A stretch of 64,000 nucleotides of DNA, taken from positions 124,001 to 188,000 of the forward strand of contig NZ_JAJFZK010000001.1 of assembly GCF_020731355.1 (NCBI RefSeq). Reading direction: 5' to 3'. Source of the stretch: Bacillus sp. REN16. Its GTDB lineage: Bacteria; Bacillota; Bacilli; Bacillales; Bacillaceae_L. The notes under the pieces are model-generated. The model was given only the letters and a program-made list of their open reading frames with translations. It was not told the DNA's origin and did no database searches. This document shows positions 1-7,170 of the stretch, in pieces. Position numbers and translations under genes: made by a program. Positions within the stretch are counted from its first letter, which is position 1; each line of letters opens with the position of its first letter.

Positions 1-329
1 TGTTAATCGGGAGTATTATCGGTGGTGTTTCAGTCCTTTTAAGTACGCCATCTTCTGGAAAAGAATTTAGAAATAATTTAAAGAATAATCAAAAACATAT
101 AAAAGATTCCCTATCTCAAGTAATTTATGAAGGGAAATCTCTTACCGATCAAGTTTCAAAGTCAACTAAACAAGCGGTCACTACAATAACCGAAGTTTCT
201 GGGGAGTTAAAGCATTCATTTAATCATTGGAAAAAAGAAATTGAGGATAATCAAAAAAATATTCAAAAAGAGCTTTCAGAAATAGAGAGCGCTTTAGAAA
301 ACCTCGAAAAAACGCTGACAACCAAGTAA
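1..329 (+). CDS. YtxH/YhaH-like protein, 3' end only
   Basis: The reading frame is open from position 3 to the TAA at 327-329, giving the last 108 residues of a protein whose start lies outside the window. It begins in a glycine/small-residue hydrophobic stretch (GSIIGGVSVLLSTPSSGKE), the typical membrane anchor of YtxH-domain proteins, followed by a long charged helix with coiled-coil character (many K, E, Q, S) ending in EKTLTTK. Position just upstream of hpr/scoC matches yhaH of B. subtilis. The family is associated with the envelope or general stress, and the exact role is unknown. Assignment rests on the YtxH-like anchor plus synteny. Confidence 0.7.
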   Translation, partial: LIGSIIGGVSVLLSTPSSGKEFRNNLKNNQKHIKDSLSQVIYEGKSLTDQVSKSTKQAVTTITEVSGELKHSFNHWKKEIEDNQKNIQKELSEIESALENLEKTLTTK

Positions 330-438
330 ATATAAAATTTTTTAGCCTAATTGAAAAATTTCGTAAATTTACATCTTTATTAATTTTTATTTTATTGGCA
401 TAATAGTAATAAGAGAAAATAGAAAAGTGGGTGAATCT

Positions 439-1017
439 ATGAAACATGAAGAAAAAATGGCCTCCATCAAAGAAGCGCTCCTTTTTAGTCAAAGAATCGC
501 ACAACTAAGTAAGGCATTATGGAAGTCTATTGAAAAGGACTGGCAGCAATGGATCAAGCCTTATGACTTAAATATTAATGAGCATCACATTATTTGGATA
601 GCGTATCATTTGAAAGGTGCTTCTATTTCAGAGATTGCTAAATTTGGAGTTATGCATGTTTCGACAGCATTTAACTTTTCTAAAAAGTTAGAGGAACGTG
701 GACTGCTACAATTTTCAAAAAAAGAAAACGATAAGCGTAACACATATATCGAATTGACTCCAGATGGAGAAGCAATCTTTTTGAAAATTGTTGAAGCCTA
801 TAATCCTACTAAAAATGGGGTATTGGAAGGTGCAATTCCACTTAAGAAACTTTACGGGAAGTTTCCGGAAATCGTTGAAGTAATGAGCATTGTCCGCAAT
901 ATTTACGGGGATGATTATATGGAAATCTTCGAAAAATCCTTCAAAAATTTTGAAGATGATTTTATTGAGGTAGATGGAAAGCTTTACAAACGAGTTGAAG
1001 AAAAATTAGAAATGTAA
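439..1017 (+). CDS. hpr: HTH-type transcriptional regulator Hpr (ScoC), MarR family
   Basis: A 192-residue winged-helix regulator that in B. subtilis represses extracellular protease, sporulation and peptide-transport genes in the transition state. The core ([20 protein letters not shown], then [20 protein letters not shown] and [20 protein letters not shown]) is almost identical to B. subtilis Hpr, which makes the identification secure. The recognition helix lies around [14 protein letters not shown]. An in-frame GTG at 427 exists, but the ATG at 439 is the better start because GTGGGTGAA before it can serve as a ribosome binding site. It is monocistronic, with a hairpin downstream at 1028-1070. 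Confidence 0.95.
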   Translation: MKHEEKMASIKEALLFSQRIAQLSKALWKSIEKDWQQWIKPYDLNINEHHIIWIAYHLKGASISEIAKFGVMHVSTAFNFSKKLEERGLLQFSKKENDKRNTYIELTPDGEAIFLKIVEAYNPTKNGVLEGAIPLKKLYGKFPEIVEVMSIVRNIYGDDYMEIFEKSFKNFEDDFIEVDGKLYKRVEEKLEM

Positions 1018-1027
1018 TCGATTATGT

Positions 1028-1070
1028 AAAAGCGGCGTGAAACTAACAAATCCCTCCGCTTTTTATTTTT
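1028..1070 (+). terminator. Putative terminator after hpr
   Basis: AAAAGCGG (1028-1035) pairs with CCGCTTTT (1056-1063), and the run TTTTATTTTT follows. The 20-nt loop is long, so the terminator may be weak. Confidence 0.6.
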
Positions 1071-1283
1071 TGAAAATATGCTCAATTCTTCACGATTTTT
1101 ACGGATAATCGCGAAAAAAGTCGAAAAACCACGTATTTTATCGTTCTTTTGGATACCTATTGCATTTTTGTGAGAAACAAAGTAAAGTAATTTAGTAAGT
1201 TTAGAGTATCTAATTTAAACAAAAAACTTTGGATATGATGTCTACTTATTTTAACTTCTTATGAATGCGGATGGTGATTTAGT

Positions 1284-1823
1284 ATGACTTGTTGGAAAAC
1301 CATTAATCTTTCAAAGGATTATGGATTCCATCGAATTAACTTGATATCCTTGATATCAATGTTCATAGCATTTATTATCTTTTATTTACCAATGAATCTC
1401 ATGTACTCTTCGATTCGACTTAGTGCAGATGGATCAACTTATTTTTTATTAGCCTTATTATTGATTTATCCGATACACGCCATGTTGCATGTATTACCTT
1501 TCTGGATTACTGGTAAGAAGCTTACAGTATCAATTAAAAGGATGTACGGAATCATTCCAATTGTTTCAAAACGATCAAAACATTCACTTTCTAAACCGTT
1601 TATCCTTATTGTAATGGGAACACCATTTTTACTTATTACAGCAATTATGCTTGGGGCGTGTCTTGTATTTCCAGGCTATATTCATTATTTTTCTATTATT
1701 TCAGCAATCAATTTTGGTTTATGTGTTCCTGACTTTATTCATTTGGGGCAGTTTATAAAAGCGCCAAAATCTTGTACGGTTGAAGAAATAGAAGACGGCT
1801 ATGATATTTTAATCCACAATTAA
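1284..1823 (+). CDS. DUF3267 family membrane protein
   Basis: A 179-residue protein with about four hydrophobic segments (near residues 20-40, 50-70, 105-130 and 135-150). It has the DUF3267 hallmark HAMLHVLPFW (an H-x3-H pair at the end of the second membrane segment) and a later PDFIHLGQF. The paired histidines resemble the zinc-metalloprotease-like signature that led to this family being called putative zincin peptidases, and activity is not established. The ATG at 1284 is preceded by GGTGAT. It sits between hpr and prsA, where B. subtilis also has small uncharacterised yha genes. I cannot assign a symbol. Confidence 0.75.
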   Translation: MTCWKTINLSKDYGFHRINLISLISMFIAFIIFYLPMNLMYSSIRLSADGSTYFLLALLLIYPIHAMLHVLPFWITGKKLTVSIKRMYGIIPIVSKRSKHSLSKPFILIVMGTPFLLITAIMLGACLVFPGYIHYFSIISAINFGLCVPDFIHLGQFIKAPKSCTVEEIEDGYDILIHN

Positions 1824-1826
1824 GCT

Positions 1827-2100
1827 TTTACTTTATTCAGCACGACCCTACTTCTAAAAGTGGGGATAATTTTATAAAGAGAACAAATTTTGTGGAGGGA
1901 ACCATCCCGACTGAATAAAGTAAATGCCTCCGGCGGATGCCACGATTTTTCAAAGGAAATTTTTCGAGCATAAGATCAAAGACTAAGAACGCCACTTCCT
2001 GTGGCAACGTCTTTGTGACCCACCTCGTGTGGGCCTAAAAAAATCGGGCGCAAATACGCAAGTGCGTATTTGATTACCATGGGTGTTAAAATAAACCTAA
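1827..2100. repeat. Gene-free region of inverted repeats and hairpins
   Basis: Between the DUF3267 gene and the next small gene lie several unrelated-looking inverted repeats. A perfect 14-bp pair TTTACTTTATTCAG (1827-1840) / CTGAATAAAGTAAA (1911-1924) starts 4 bp after the DUF3267 stop. Then come GCCAC-TTCCT-GTGGC (1991-2005), CCCAC-CTCGT-GTGGG (2019-2033) and CAAATACGC-AAGT-GCGTATTTG (2051-2072). The block around 1925-2040 is more GC-rich than its surroundings. It looks like an interspersed chromosomal repeat rather than a gene, and no open frame runs through it. Confidence 0.65.
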
Positions 2101-2160
2101 AGACCGGAGCAGATTAAGGTTTTATATGCCAAGACGCACTTGAAGATGGGGGGATTGGGA

Positions 2161-2340
2161 GTGATCTTATTTTATATTCCATTTGCTGCTTTTATTTTGT
2201 TTTACATTAATCAAATGACTTTCCGGCTATGTGAGCAAAAAGAAATTCCTGATGACCGCCAGCCAAAAGTATATCGAACTATTAATATTTTAATTACCAT
2301 TTTACTGATTTCGTCTTATGTAGAGGTTTTGTTTACATAA
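2161..2340 (+). CDS. Small two-segment membrane protein, unknown
   Basis: I do not recognise this 59-residue protein. It has one hydrophobic segment at the N terminus (FYIPFAAFILFYI) and another at the C terminus (INILITILLISSYVEVLF), joined by a charged loop CEQKEIPDDRQPKVYR. GTG at 2161 is preferred because GGGGGG at 2148-2153 lies at a good distance; TTG 2140 and ATG 2146 are in frame but poorly served. A strong terminator follows directly. Position between hpr and prsA is the place of small yha genes in B. subtilis. Confidence 0.6.
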   Translation: MILFYIPFAAFILFYINQMTFRLCEQKEIPDDRQPKVYRTINILITILLISSYVEVLFT

Positions 2341-2346
2341 GAATGG

Positions 2347-2386
2347 AAAAAGGATGACCGAAGTTGGGTCATCCTTTTTCTTTTTA
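2347..2386. terminator. Bidirectional rho-independent terminator
   Basis: AAAAAGGATGACC (2347-2359) and GGTCATCCTTTTT (2367-2379) form a 13-bp stem with a 7-nt loop, followed by CTTTTTAT. The flanking A and T runs let it serve the convergent small genes on both sides. Confidence 0.9.
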
Positions 2387-2400
2387 TCCGAGAGTATTTC

Positions 2401-2484
2401 TTAGAACCAAGCAGCACCGACGATGATTAATAGGATGAATAACACTACGATTAGCGCAAATCCACCTGCGTATCCTCCGCTCAT
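2401..2484 (-). CDS. YjcZ-family small spore-associated membrane peptide
   Basis: A 27-residue peptide reading MSGGYAGGFALIVVLFILLI and ending VGAAWF. The glycine/tyrosine-rich head followed by one hydrophobic helix and a terminal W-F is the hallmark of the YjcZ family of sporulation-associated micropeptides in Bacillus. A consensus ribosome binding site (GGAGGTG) lies 6 bases before the ATG. It is too short for routine ORF finding. It runs convergent with the preceding small gene and divergent from prsA. Confidence 0.9.
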   Translation of the reverse strand: MSGGYAGGFALIVVLFILLIIVGAAWF

Positions 2485-2793
2485 GGTAACACCTCCATTT
2501 TTCTTAATACGGTATTTTATGCGAAATCATTTGTGAACGAATAGGCTGTTGTCACGCCTTTAGGAATTCTTTTTTAAATAATCTGAGGTTTTGAACCTTT
2601 GAAGGCTAAAGCCTTTATTATTCAGTTCACTATATCCTATTCCCAAAAAGCCTAACTGATTGTGCGAATGTCCCATATTTATATAAAACTTTAAAGAAAA
2701 TGTTTTCTTTATCTTTTGAAAGTATGTTATAGTAATTTTTGTACCCTTGGACAAATCATATATCAAAAAATGTACATAGTAGGAGTGTGTGTA

Positions 2794-3669
2794 ATGAAGA
2801 AATCAATAATTGCTTTAACGGCGGCAGTAGGTATTTTTGGCTTAAGTGCATGTAACAATGCCGACGATTCAGCAGTGCTTGTCGAATCAAAAGCTGGAAA
2901 TGTAACAAAAGAAGAATTATACGATGCAATGAAGGATCAAGCAGGAGCTGTTATCCTTAAAGATTTAGTTTATACAAAAGTGTTATCTGAGAAATATGAA
3001 ATTACAGATAAAGAATTAGATGCAAAATATAAGGAAATGCAAGCTGCGTTAGGTGCTCAATTTGATGCAATCGTTGAACAAAACGGCGAAGATTTTGTCC
3101 GCGAACTATTAAAATCTGACATGCTAAAAGAAAAAGCAGCATTGGATGAAGTTGAAGTGAAAGCAGGAGAAGTGGTAAAGGCAAGCCACATCTTAGCAAA
3201 GTTTTCTGATAACCCAACTGCCGAAGTAACAGAAGAACAAAAAGCAGCAGCTAAGAAGAAAATTGACGAAGCAAAGGCTAAGCTTGATAGCGGTGAAAAG
3301 TTTGAAGATGTAGCTAAGGAATTCTCTGATGACAGCTCTGCCCAAAATGGCGGGGACTTAGGCTGGTTCGGAAAAGGACGTATGGTTCCTGAATTCGAAG
3401 AAGCTGCATTTGGACTTAAAGAAGACCAAACAAGTGAAATTATCGAATCACAATATGGTTACCATATCATTAAGGTAACAGGCACAGTTGAAGATTTCGA
3501 TAAGATGGACCAAGAGAAGAAAGATGAAGTCCGCAAAGCTTTACTTCAAGCAGACCAAACTGGAACTACCCTTCAAAAAGCTTTAGATAAAGCAGTTAAG
3601 GATGCAGATGTTAAAGTGAAGGATAAAGAGTTTAAGGATTTATTTAAAACTGAAGCGGCTGCTGAATAA
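2794..3669 (+). CDS. prsA: Foldase lipoprotein PrsA (peptidyl-prolyl isomerase)
   Basis: A 291-residue membrane-anchored foldase that assists folding of secreted proteins on the outer face of the membrane. A lipoprotein signal peptide runs to the lipobox LSAC, with the lipidated Cys at residue 20. The parvulin (PpiC) domain covers about residues 130-225: VKASHILAKF, then GGDLGWFGKGRMVPEFEEAA and QYGYHIIKV. Charged helical N- and C-terminal arms surround it as in other PrsA proteins. The start is ATG 2794, with AGGAG at 2781-2785; upstream in-frame codons lack a signal-peptide context. A strong terminator follows. Confidence 0.95.
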   Translation: MKKSIIALTAAVGIFGLSACNNADDSAVLVESKAGNVTKEELYDAMKDQAGAVILKDLVYTKVLSEKYEITDKELDAKYKEMQAALGAQFDAIVEQNGEDFVRELLKSDMLKEKAALDEVEVKAGEVVKASHILAKFSDNPTAEVTEEQKAAAKKKIDEAKAKLDSGEKFEDVAKEFSDDSSAQNGGDLGWFGKGRMVPEFEEAAFGLKEDQTSEIIESQYGYHIIKVTGTVEDFDKMDQEKKDEVRKALLQADQTGTTLQKALDKAVKDADVKVKDKEFKDLFKTEAAAE

Positions 3670-3687
3670 GCAGTACGTAAATATAGG

Positions 3688-3722
3688 AAAAGGACCGCTC
3701 TTATGGGAAGCGGTCCTTTTCT
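3688..3722. terminator. Bidirectional terminator between prsA and yhaL
   Basis: AAAAGGACCGCT (3688-3699) pairs perfectly with AGCGGTCCTTTT (3709-3720). It terminates prsA on the plus strand and yhaL on the minus strand. Confidence 0.92.
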
Positions 3723-3733
3723 AATTGTCTATT

Positions 3734-3931
3734 TTACATTGCTTCCGGTTTATTCATTCGTTTTGATCGTCTTTCTTTTTCATCATTCATTCGTTCGATG
3801 TATACATTGCCTTCCTGCTCAATATAGGTGTCATCAATCATCTTTTCCTCTCTTGATGTTCGGATCACCATATATGCACTAAAAAGTACTCCAAATAACG
3901 CTACATATACAAACCATGGTACTGATAACAT
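3734..3931 (-). CDS. yhaL: Sporulation YhaL family protein
   Basis: A 65-residue protein with one N-terminal membrane segment (WFVYVALFGVLFSAYMVI) and a charged cytoplasmic tail rich in Arg, Glu and Lys. In B. subtilis yhaL lies next to prsA, as here, and is expressed in sporulation; its molecular role is not known. The ribosome binding site AAGGAGTG precedes the ATG. Identification combines the family pattern with synteny. Confidence 0.85.
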   Translation of the reverse strand: MLSVPWFVYVALFGVLFSAYMVIRTSREEKMIDDTYIEQEGNVYIERMNDEKERRSKRMNKPEAM

Positions 3932-4001
3932 CGCAAATCACTCCTTGTCCCACTTTTTACTACTATATGACGAAAATGAACTAGATATCACTAGAAATTA
4001 G

Positions 4002-4041
4002 AAAAAGGGTGCCCGACAACACATGTGTCGGACACCCCTTC
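4002..4041 (-). terminator. Terminator of trpP
   Basis: On the minus strand AAGGGGTGTCCGACA pairs with TGTCGGGCACCCTT (one internal mismatch), and TTTTTC follows. It lies 10 bp after the trpP stop. Confidence 0.85.
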
Positions 4042-4050
4042 AAAATCTAA

Positions 4051-4569
4051 TTATGCACTAACTGTAAAGTTTGTACGTTTAATAATTTGATGTGCAACTG
4101 GATGAATAATAGCCATTGCAATTGTACCCATTACAGTTGCTGGAATGACTACACCAATGAACAATCCAATGAATGTTCCAGGCAGACCAGCAATAAACAG
4201 TGCAGTGGTTAAGAAAACAGTTCCAGAAACTAAAATTCCTACTGCGGTAACAGTACATACCATTACAAGTGATTGAGTGTGCTTTCTTGCAGCCAAAAAT
4301 ATGCCATAAAATACGAATGCTGATACTAGCTTATCGACTGGGTTCGCAATTTGACCACCTGGGAAATTCGTAGTTAATGCTGAAATGACACCAGCGACAA
4401 TTGCAACAAGCAAAACGTATTTCTTTTCAGGAAATAACATGATTCCTAAAAACATCATAATCAACATTAAGTCTGGCTTCATACCTAGATAAATCGGAGG
4501 TATAACTGTGTGCAGAACAGCACCCATTCCAACTAATAATGATAAAAATACTAAAACCTTTGTATTCAT
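4051..4569 (-). CDS. trpP: Tryptophan transporter TrpP
   Basis: A 172-residue integral membrane protein with about five to six helices, matching the TrpP family (B. subtilis YhaG) in length and motifs such as HTVIPPIYLGMKPD and TTNFPGGQIANPVDK. TrpP imports tryptophan and in B. subtilis is regulated at translation by the TRAP protein. Here the leader just before the ATG carries the expected GAG/UAG repeats (see 4572-4599), supporting both identity and mode of control. It lies downstream of serC, as in B. subtilis, but has its own promoter-like sequence. Confidence 0.93.
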   Translation of the reverse strand: MNTKVLVFLSLLVGMGAVLHTVIPPIYLGMKPDLMLIMMFLGIMLFPEKKYVLLVAIVAGVISALTTNFPGGQIANPVDKLVSAFVFYGIFLAARKHTQSLVMVCTVTAVGILVSGTVFLTTALFIAGLPGTFIGLFIGVVIPATVMGTIAMAIIHPVAHQIIKRTNFTVSA

Positions 4570-4571
4570 TT

Positions 4572-4599
4572 CTCATCTCTCCTCAGCTTTTCTAAGCTA
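4572..4599 (-). promoter_or_regulatory. Putative TRAP (MtrB) RNA-binding site in the trpP leader
   Basis: Read as mRNA towards trpP, triplets occur in perfect 5-nt register: UAG (4597-4599), UAG (4592-4594), AAG (4587-4589), GAG (4582-4584), GAG (4577-4579) and GAG (4572-4574), ending two bases before the AUG. This is the (G/U)AG-N2 repeat pattern bound by TRAP in trpE, trpG and trpP of B. subtilis. The GAG repeats are themselves the ribosome binding site, so tryptophan-bound TRAP would block translation. One further GAG lies upstream at 4613-4615, out of register. Confidence 0.82.
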
Positions 4600-4656
4600 T
4601 ATTTTTGGGATTCTCCAATAGTGCACTCATTGCCCATTGCGAAAATCTTATCTATA

Positions 4657-4685
4657 AGTATATCAGACTATTACCCTATTTTGAA
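4657..4685 (-). promoter_or_regulatory. Putative sigma-A promoter of trpP
   Basis: On the minus strand TTCAAA (4680-4685) is followed after 17 bp by TATACT (4657-4662). The -35 element abuts the serC stop, so trpP can be transcribed on its own. Confidence 0.6.
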
Positions 4686-4686
4686 G

Positions 4687-5769
4687 TTAATTTTCTGATT
4701 TAAAAGCCTTCATAAATGAGGTAAGTGCCTCAACAGACTCATATGGAACTGCATTGTAGATGGAAGCACGGCAGCCGCCAATTGAGCGATGTCCATTTAA
4801 TCCAACAAAACCTTTTTCCTTTGCTTGTGCCAAGAACTTTTTCGTAAGCTCATCACTTGGAAGTGTGTAAGACACGTTCATAATAGAACGACTGCCTTCT
4901 TTAGCATGTGCTTTATAGAAGCCGTCTGACCCGTCAATCGTATTGTACAAAAGAGCTGCCTTTTCATTGTTTTTTGCTTCAATTGCAGGCACTCCACCTT
5001 GTTCCTTCACCCATTCTAGGACAAGTGATAGCATGTAAATTGAAAAAGTTGGTGGAGTATTATAAAGAGAATCTGATTTAGCATGTGTATTGTAATCCAA
5101 CATGGTTGGCAGATTGCTGTTACTTTGTTTTAATAGGGAATCCTTAATGATTGCAACAGTTACTCCTGAAGGACCAAGATTTTTTTGCGCACCTGCATAG
5201 ATCATCCCAAACTGATCCACATTGATTTCTCTGCATAAAATATCGCTAGACATATCTGCAATAAGTGGAACATCCTTAAAGGTTGGGTAATTCTCCCATT
5301 GTGTTCCGTAAATCGTGTTATTAGAGGTAATGTGAACATATGCAGAATTAGCCGAATGGTTGTCCGCATTTACTTCAGGGATATAGTTATATTTTTCCTC
5401 TTTGCTTGATGCAATTATATTTGTCTTTCCTAGCTTATTTGCTTCATCAAGTGCCTTTTGAGACCAAGAACCTGTTAATATGTAGTCAGCTGTTTTTTCT
5501 GGTGTTAAAAAATTCATTGGAATCATTGTAAATTGCAGGCTAGCGCCACCTTGCAAAAACAACACCTGGTAATCGTCTGGAATACGTAATAGCGCACGTA
5601 AATCAGCTATTGCTTGTTGGTGAACTTGATCATATTCTTTGCTGCGATGGCTTAATTCCATTACAGACATACCAGTTCCTTTGAAATTGAGCAGCTCAGC
5701 TTGGGCACGGTTTAATACTTCAAGCGGCAAAGCGGAAGGACCGGCATTAAAATTGTATGCTCGTTGCAT
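4687..5769 (-). CDS. serC: Phosphoserine aminotransferase
   Basis: A 360-residue PLP enzyme of the aminotransferase class-V fold. It converts 3-phosphohydroxypyruvate and glutamate to phosphoserine in the cytoplasmic serine pathway. It starts with the family signature YNFNAGPSALP, carries GGASLQF for phosphate binding, and has the PLP lysine at K196 in YAGAQKNLGPSG. The C-terminal GLNGHRSIGGCRASIYNA is also diagnostic. The ribosome binding site AGGAGG is 9 bases before the ATG. A repeat element (5791-5911) fills the leader. Synteny with hit and trpP matches B. subtilis. Confidence 0.97.
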   Translation of the reverse strand: MQRAYNFNAGPSALPLEVLNRAQAELLNFKGTGMSVMELSHRSKEYDQVHQQAIADLRALLRIPDDYQVLFLQGGASLQFTMIPMNFLTPEKTADYILTGSWSQKALDEANKLGKTNIIASSKEEKYNYIPEVNADNHSANSAYVHITSNNTIYGTQWENYPTFKDVPLIADMSSDILCREINVDQFGMIYAGAQKNLGPSGVTVAIIKDSLLKQSNSNLPTMLDYNTHAKSDSLYNTPPTFSIYMLSLVLEWVKEQGGVPAIEAKNNEKAALLYNTIDGSDGFYKAHAKEGSRSIMNVSYTLPSDELTKKFLAQAKEKGFVGLNGHRSIGGCRASIYNAVPYESVEALTSFMKAFKSEN

Positions 5770-5790
5770 GGTTGATTCCTCCTATTTTCA

Positions 5791-5911
5791 TGTCTAGTTC
5801 CAGGCGCCATCGGCTCTTTGGTCTAAGCCAATCGCTTCGGAAGGTAAAATGCACCTTCTGCCAGCGCTCGTCTTATGCTAGTCGCCGATAAACGGGCGCC
5901 TTGCACTTTTC
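5791..5911 (-). repeat. Structured 120-bp repeat, copy 1 (serC leader)
   Basis: Read on the minus strand, this element begins GTGCAAGGCGCC and ends GATGGCGCCTGGAACTAGAC, and is roughly 80% identical by eye to the copy at 7051-7170. The ends can pair (GGCGCC...ATCGGC with GCCGAT-GGCGCC), and GAAGGT/ACCTTC form an inner hairpin. The copy ends 21 bp before the serC start codon and is oriented towards serC. Confidence 0.85.
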
Positions 5912-6004
5912 TAATTGCTTTAGTTGAATAAAGCTATCTTATCACGTTTTCATGAAAAAAAAAGTGAATTTTTTTGAAAAGTGTGAAGAAAACGCTGACA
6001 ATAT

Positions 6005-6033
6005 GAAAAAAAAGAACAGGACCTGAAGTCCTG
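6005..6033 (-). terminator. Terminator of hit
   Basis: On the minus strand CAGGAC-TTCAG-GTCCTG (6017-6033) is followed by TTCTTTTTTTTCAT. It lies just after the hit stop codon. Confidence 0.85.
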
Positions 6034-6043
6034 CCTGTAATGT

Positions 6044-6469
6044 TTAATTTTGGATTGCTTTTGAGATGCTTGAAGCAATATTTTGTAAATCCTCGCCTGA
6101 ATATTGATTTTCATGAGACTTCCATACGATGCCAAATCCATCGCCTTTTCCATAACGTGGAATGAGGTGGAGGTGGAAGTGGAAGACAGATTGTCCTGCT
6201 TGTTCACCATTATTTTGTAAAAGGTTCATCCCGATTGGATTGAATTCTTTTTTGATTGCATTTGCAATGGATGGAGCCACTTCAAAGATATGTTGTGCAA
6301 GTTCGGGTGTCAGTTCATAGACGTTTTCTTTATGTACTTTTGGGATGATAAGTGTGTGTCCTTTTGAGACTTGACTGATGTCTAAGAACGCGTAGACGTG
6401 TTCATTTTCGAATACTTTTGCGCTTGGAATTTCTCCATTGATTATTTTACAAAAAATACAATCACTCAT
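6044..6469 (-). CDS. hit: HIT family protein (histidine triad nucleotide-binding)
   Basis: A 141-residue protein of the histidine-triad superfamily, which hydrolyses or transfers nucleoside monophosphates from small substrates. The triad HFHLH is at residues 97-101 in QSVFHFHLHLIPRYGKGDG, and the N-terminal CIFCKI (C4, C7) is the usual partial zinc site. In B. subtilis hit lies beside ecsA, transcribed divergently, as here. The physiological substrate is unknown. A promoter candidate lies at 6508-6535. Confidence 0.95.
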   Translation of the reverse strand: MSDCIFCKIINGEIPSAKVFENEHVYAFLDISQVSKGHTLIIPKVHKENVYELTPELAQHIFEVAPSIANAIKKEFNPIGMNLLQNNGEQAGQSVFHFHLHLIPRYGKGDGFGIVWKSHENQYSGEDLQNIASSISKAIQN

Positions 6470-6507
6470 GTATGTCCATTCCTTTCAAAATTCACGTAAT
6501 AAATCAT

Positions 6508-6535
6508 ATTTTATCACAGGTTCCAAAGATGTAAA
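6508..6535 (-). promoter_or_regulatory. Putative promoter of hit
   Basis: On the minus strand TTTACA (6530-6535), a 16-bp spacer, then TAAAAT (6508-6513), 38 bp upstream of the hit start. Confidence 0.5.
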
Positions 6536-6541
6536 AATTTT

Positions 6542-6593
6542 CATCCTGTTAAAATGAAGAAACAGGATGCGATCGCAAAGGATGCATCCTGTT
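6542..6593. repeat. Three-arm competing inverted repeats upstream of hit
   Basis: CATCCTGTT (6542-6550), its complement AACAGGATG (6561-6569), and CATCCTGTT again (6585-6593). The middle arm can pair with either flank, so two mutually exclusive hairpins exist on either strand. No good U-tract follows. Confidence 0.6.
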
Positions 6594-6634
6594 CTTGAAG
6601 AAGGCTAAGTTAAAAGGTTTATGGTATCTGCGAT

Positions 6635-6950
6635 AAACACCTCATTTTTTTAGGAATGAATGTCTTTATCTAATGGAGTGAGTCAAATCCGTGGCCCAAA
6701 CGAACCATCCCCTTGTCTTTTTGATATAAGTTTTTTTACGACTTATATTTCGACTAGGTAGCCTTTAACAAACACCTCATTTACAAAATAATGATATTTT
6801 GTGTTAGTGGTTATTTGTTTCGAACTGGTTTTCCCTCACATTTCCCAAAGCAACCATCCCCTTATAACAGGTATAAAAAGCTGTCGTCTAAAACAAGGAT
6901 ATTGTCTTTAACAAACACCTCATTCCAGGTAGATGATTAACATCAAGGCT
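6635..6950 (+). ncRNA. Candidate tandem C-rich small RNAs (alternating conserved blocks)
   Basis: No gene lies between hit and ecsA, yet two sequence blocks alternate. Block 1, CACCTCATT, occurs at 6638-6646, 6773-6781 and 6916-6924; the last two share the 19-mer CTTTAACAAACACCTCATT. Block 2, AACCATCCCCTT, occurs at 6703-6714 and 6852-6863, each preceded by CCCAAA plus two bases. Block spacing is about 60-75 nt. Hairpins lie between blocks, for example ATATAAGT/ACTTATAT after the first block 2 and ACAAAATA/TATTTTGT after the second block 1. Single-stranded C-rich segments complementary to GAGGTG and GGGGATGG (ribosome binding site plus start codon) are typical of Firmicute antisense sRNAs. 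Strand and ends are inferred. Confidence 0.5.
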
Positions 6951-7050
6951 TTTTTCTTGCCCTCTTCAAAAATTAGTATGGCCTTTTCAAATGGATATAT
7001 ACCAACTTTTTTAACTATGTTAAATTGGCAATTTTTGATATGATAAAAAG

Positions 7051-7170
7051 AAAAGCGTAAGGCGCCTGCTAATCGGCGACATGCTTAAGACGAGCGCTGA
7101 CAGAAGGTGCCTTATACCTTCGGAAGCGATTGGCTTAAGACCTCGAGCCGATGGCGCCTGAAGCTAGACA
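7051..7170 (+). repeat. Structured 120-bp repeat, copy 2 (ecsA leader)
   Basis: Inverted copy of the element at 5791-5911. It starts GCGTAAGGCGCC and ends GATGGCGCCTGAAGCTAGACA. The outer arms AGGCGCC...ATCGGC pair with GCCGAT-GGCGCCT, and the inner hairpin GAAGGT/ACCTTC is kept while its loop differs from copy 1. It ends 37 bp before the ecsA start and points towards ecsA, the same relation that copy 1 has to serC. Confidence 0.85.

Noticed and set aside
220-504. Minus-strand 94-codon frame
   Set aside because: It overlaps the YtxH-type gene and the hpr start in reverse, is rich in Phe/Tyr from A/T-rich DNA, and has no ribosome binding site.
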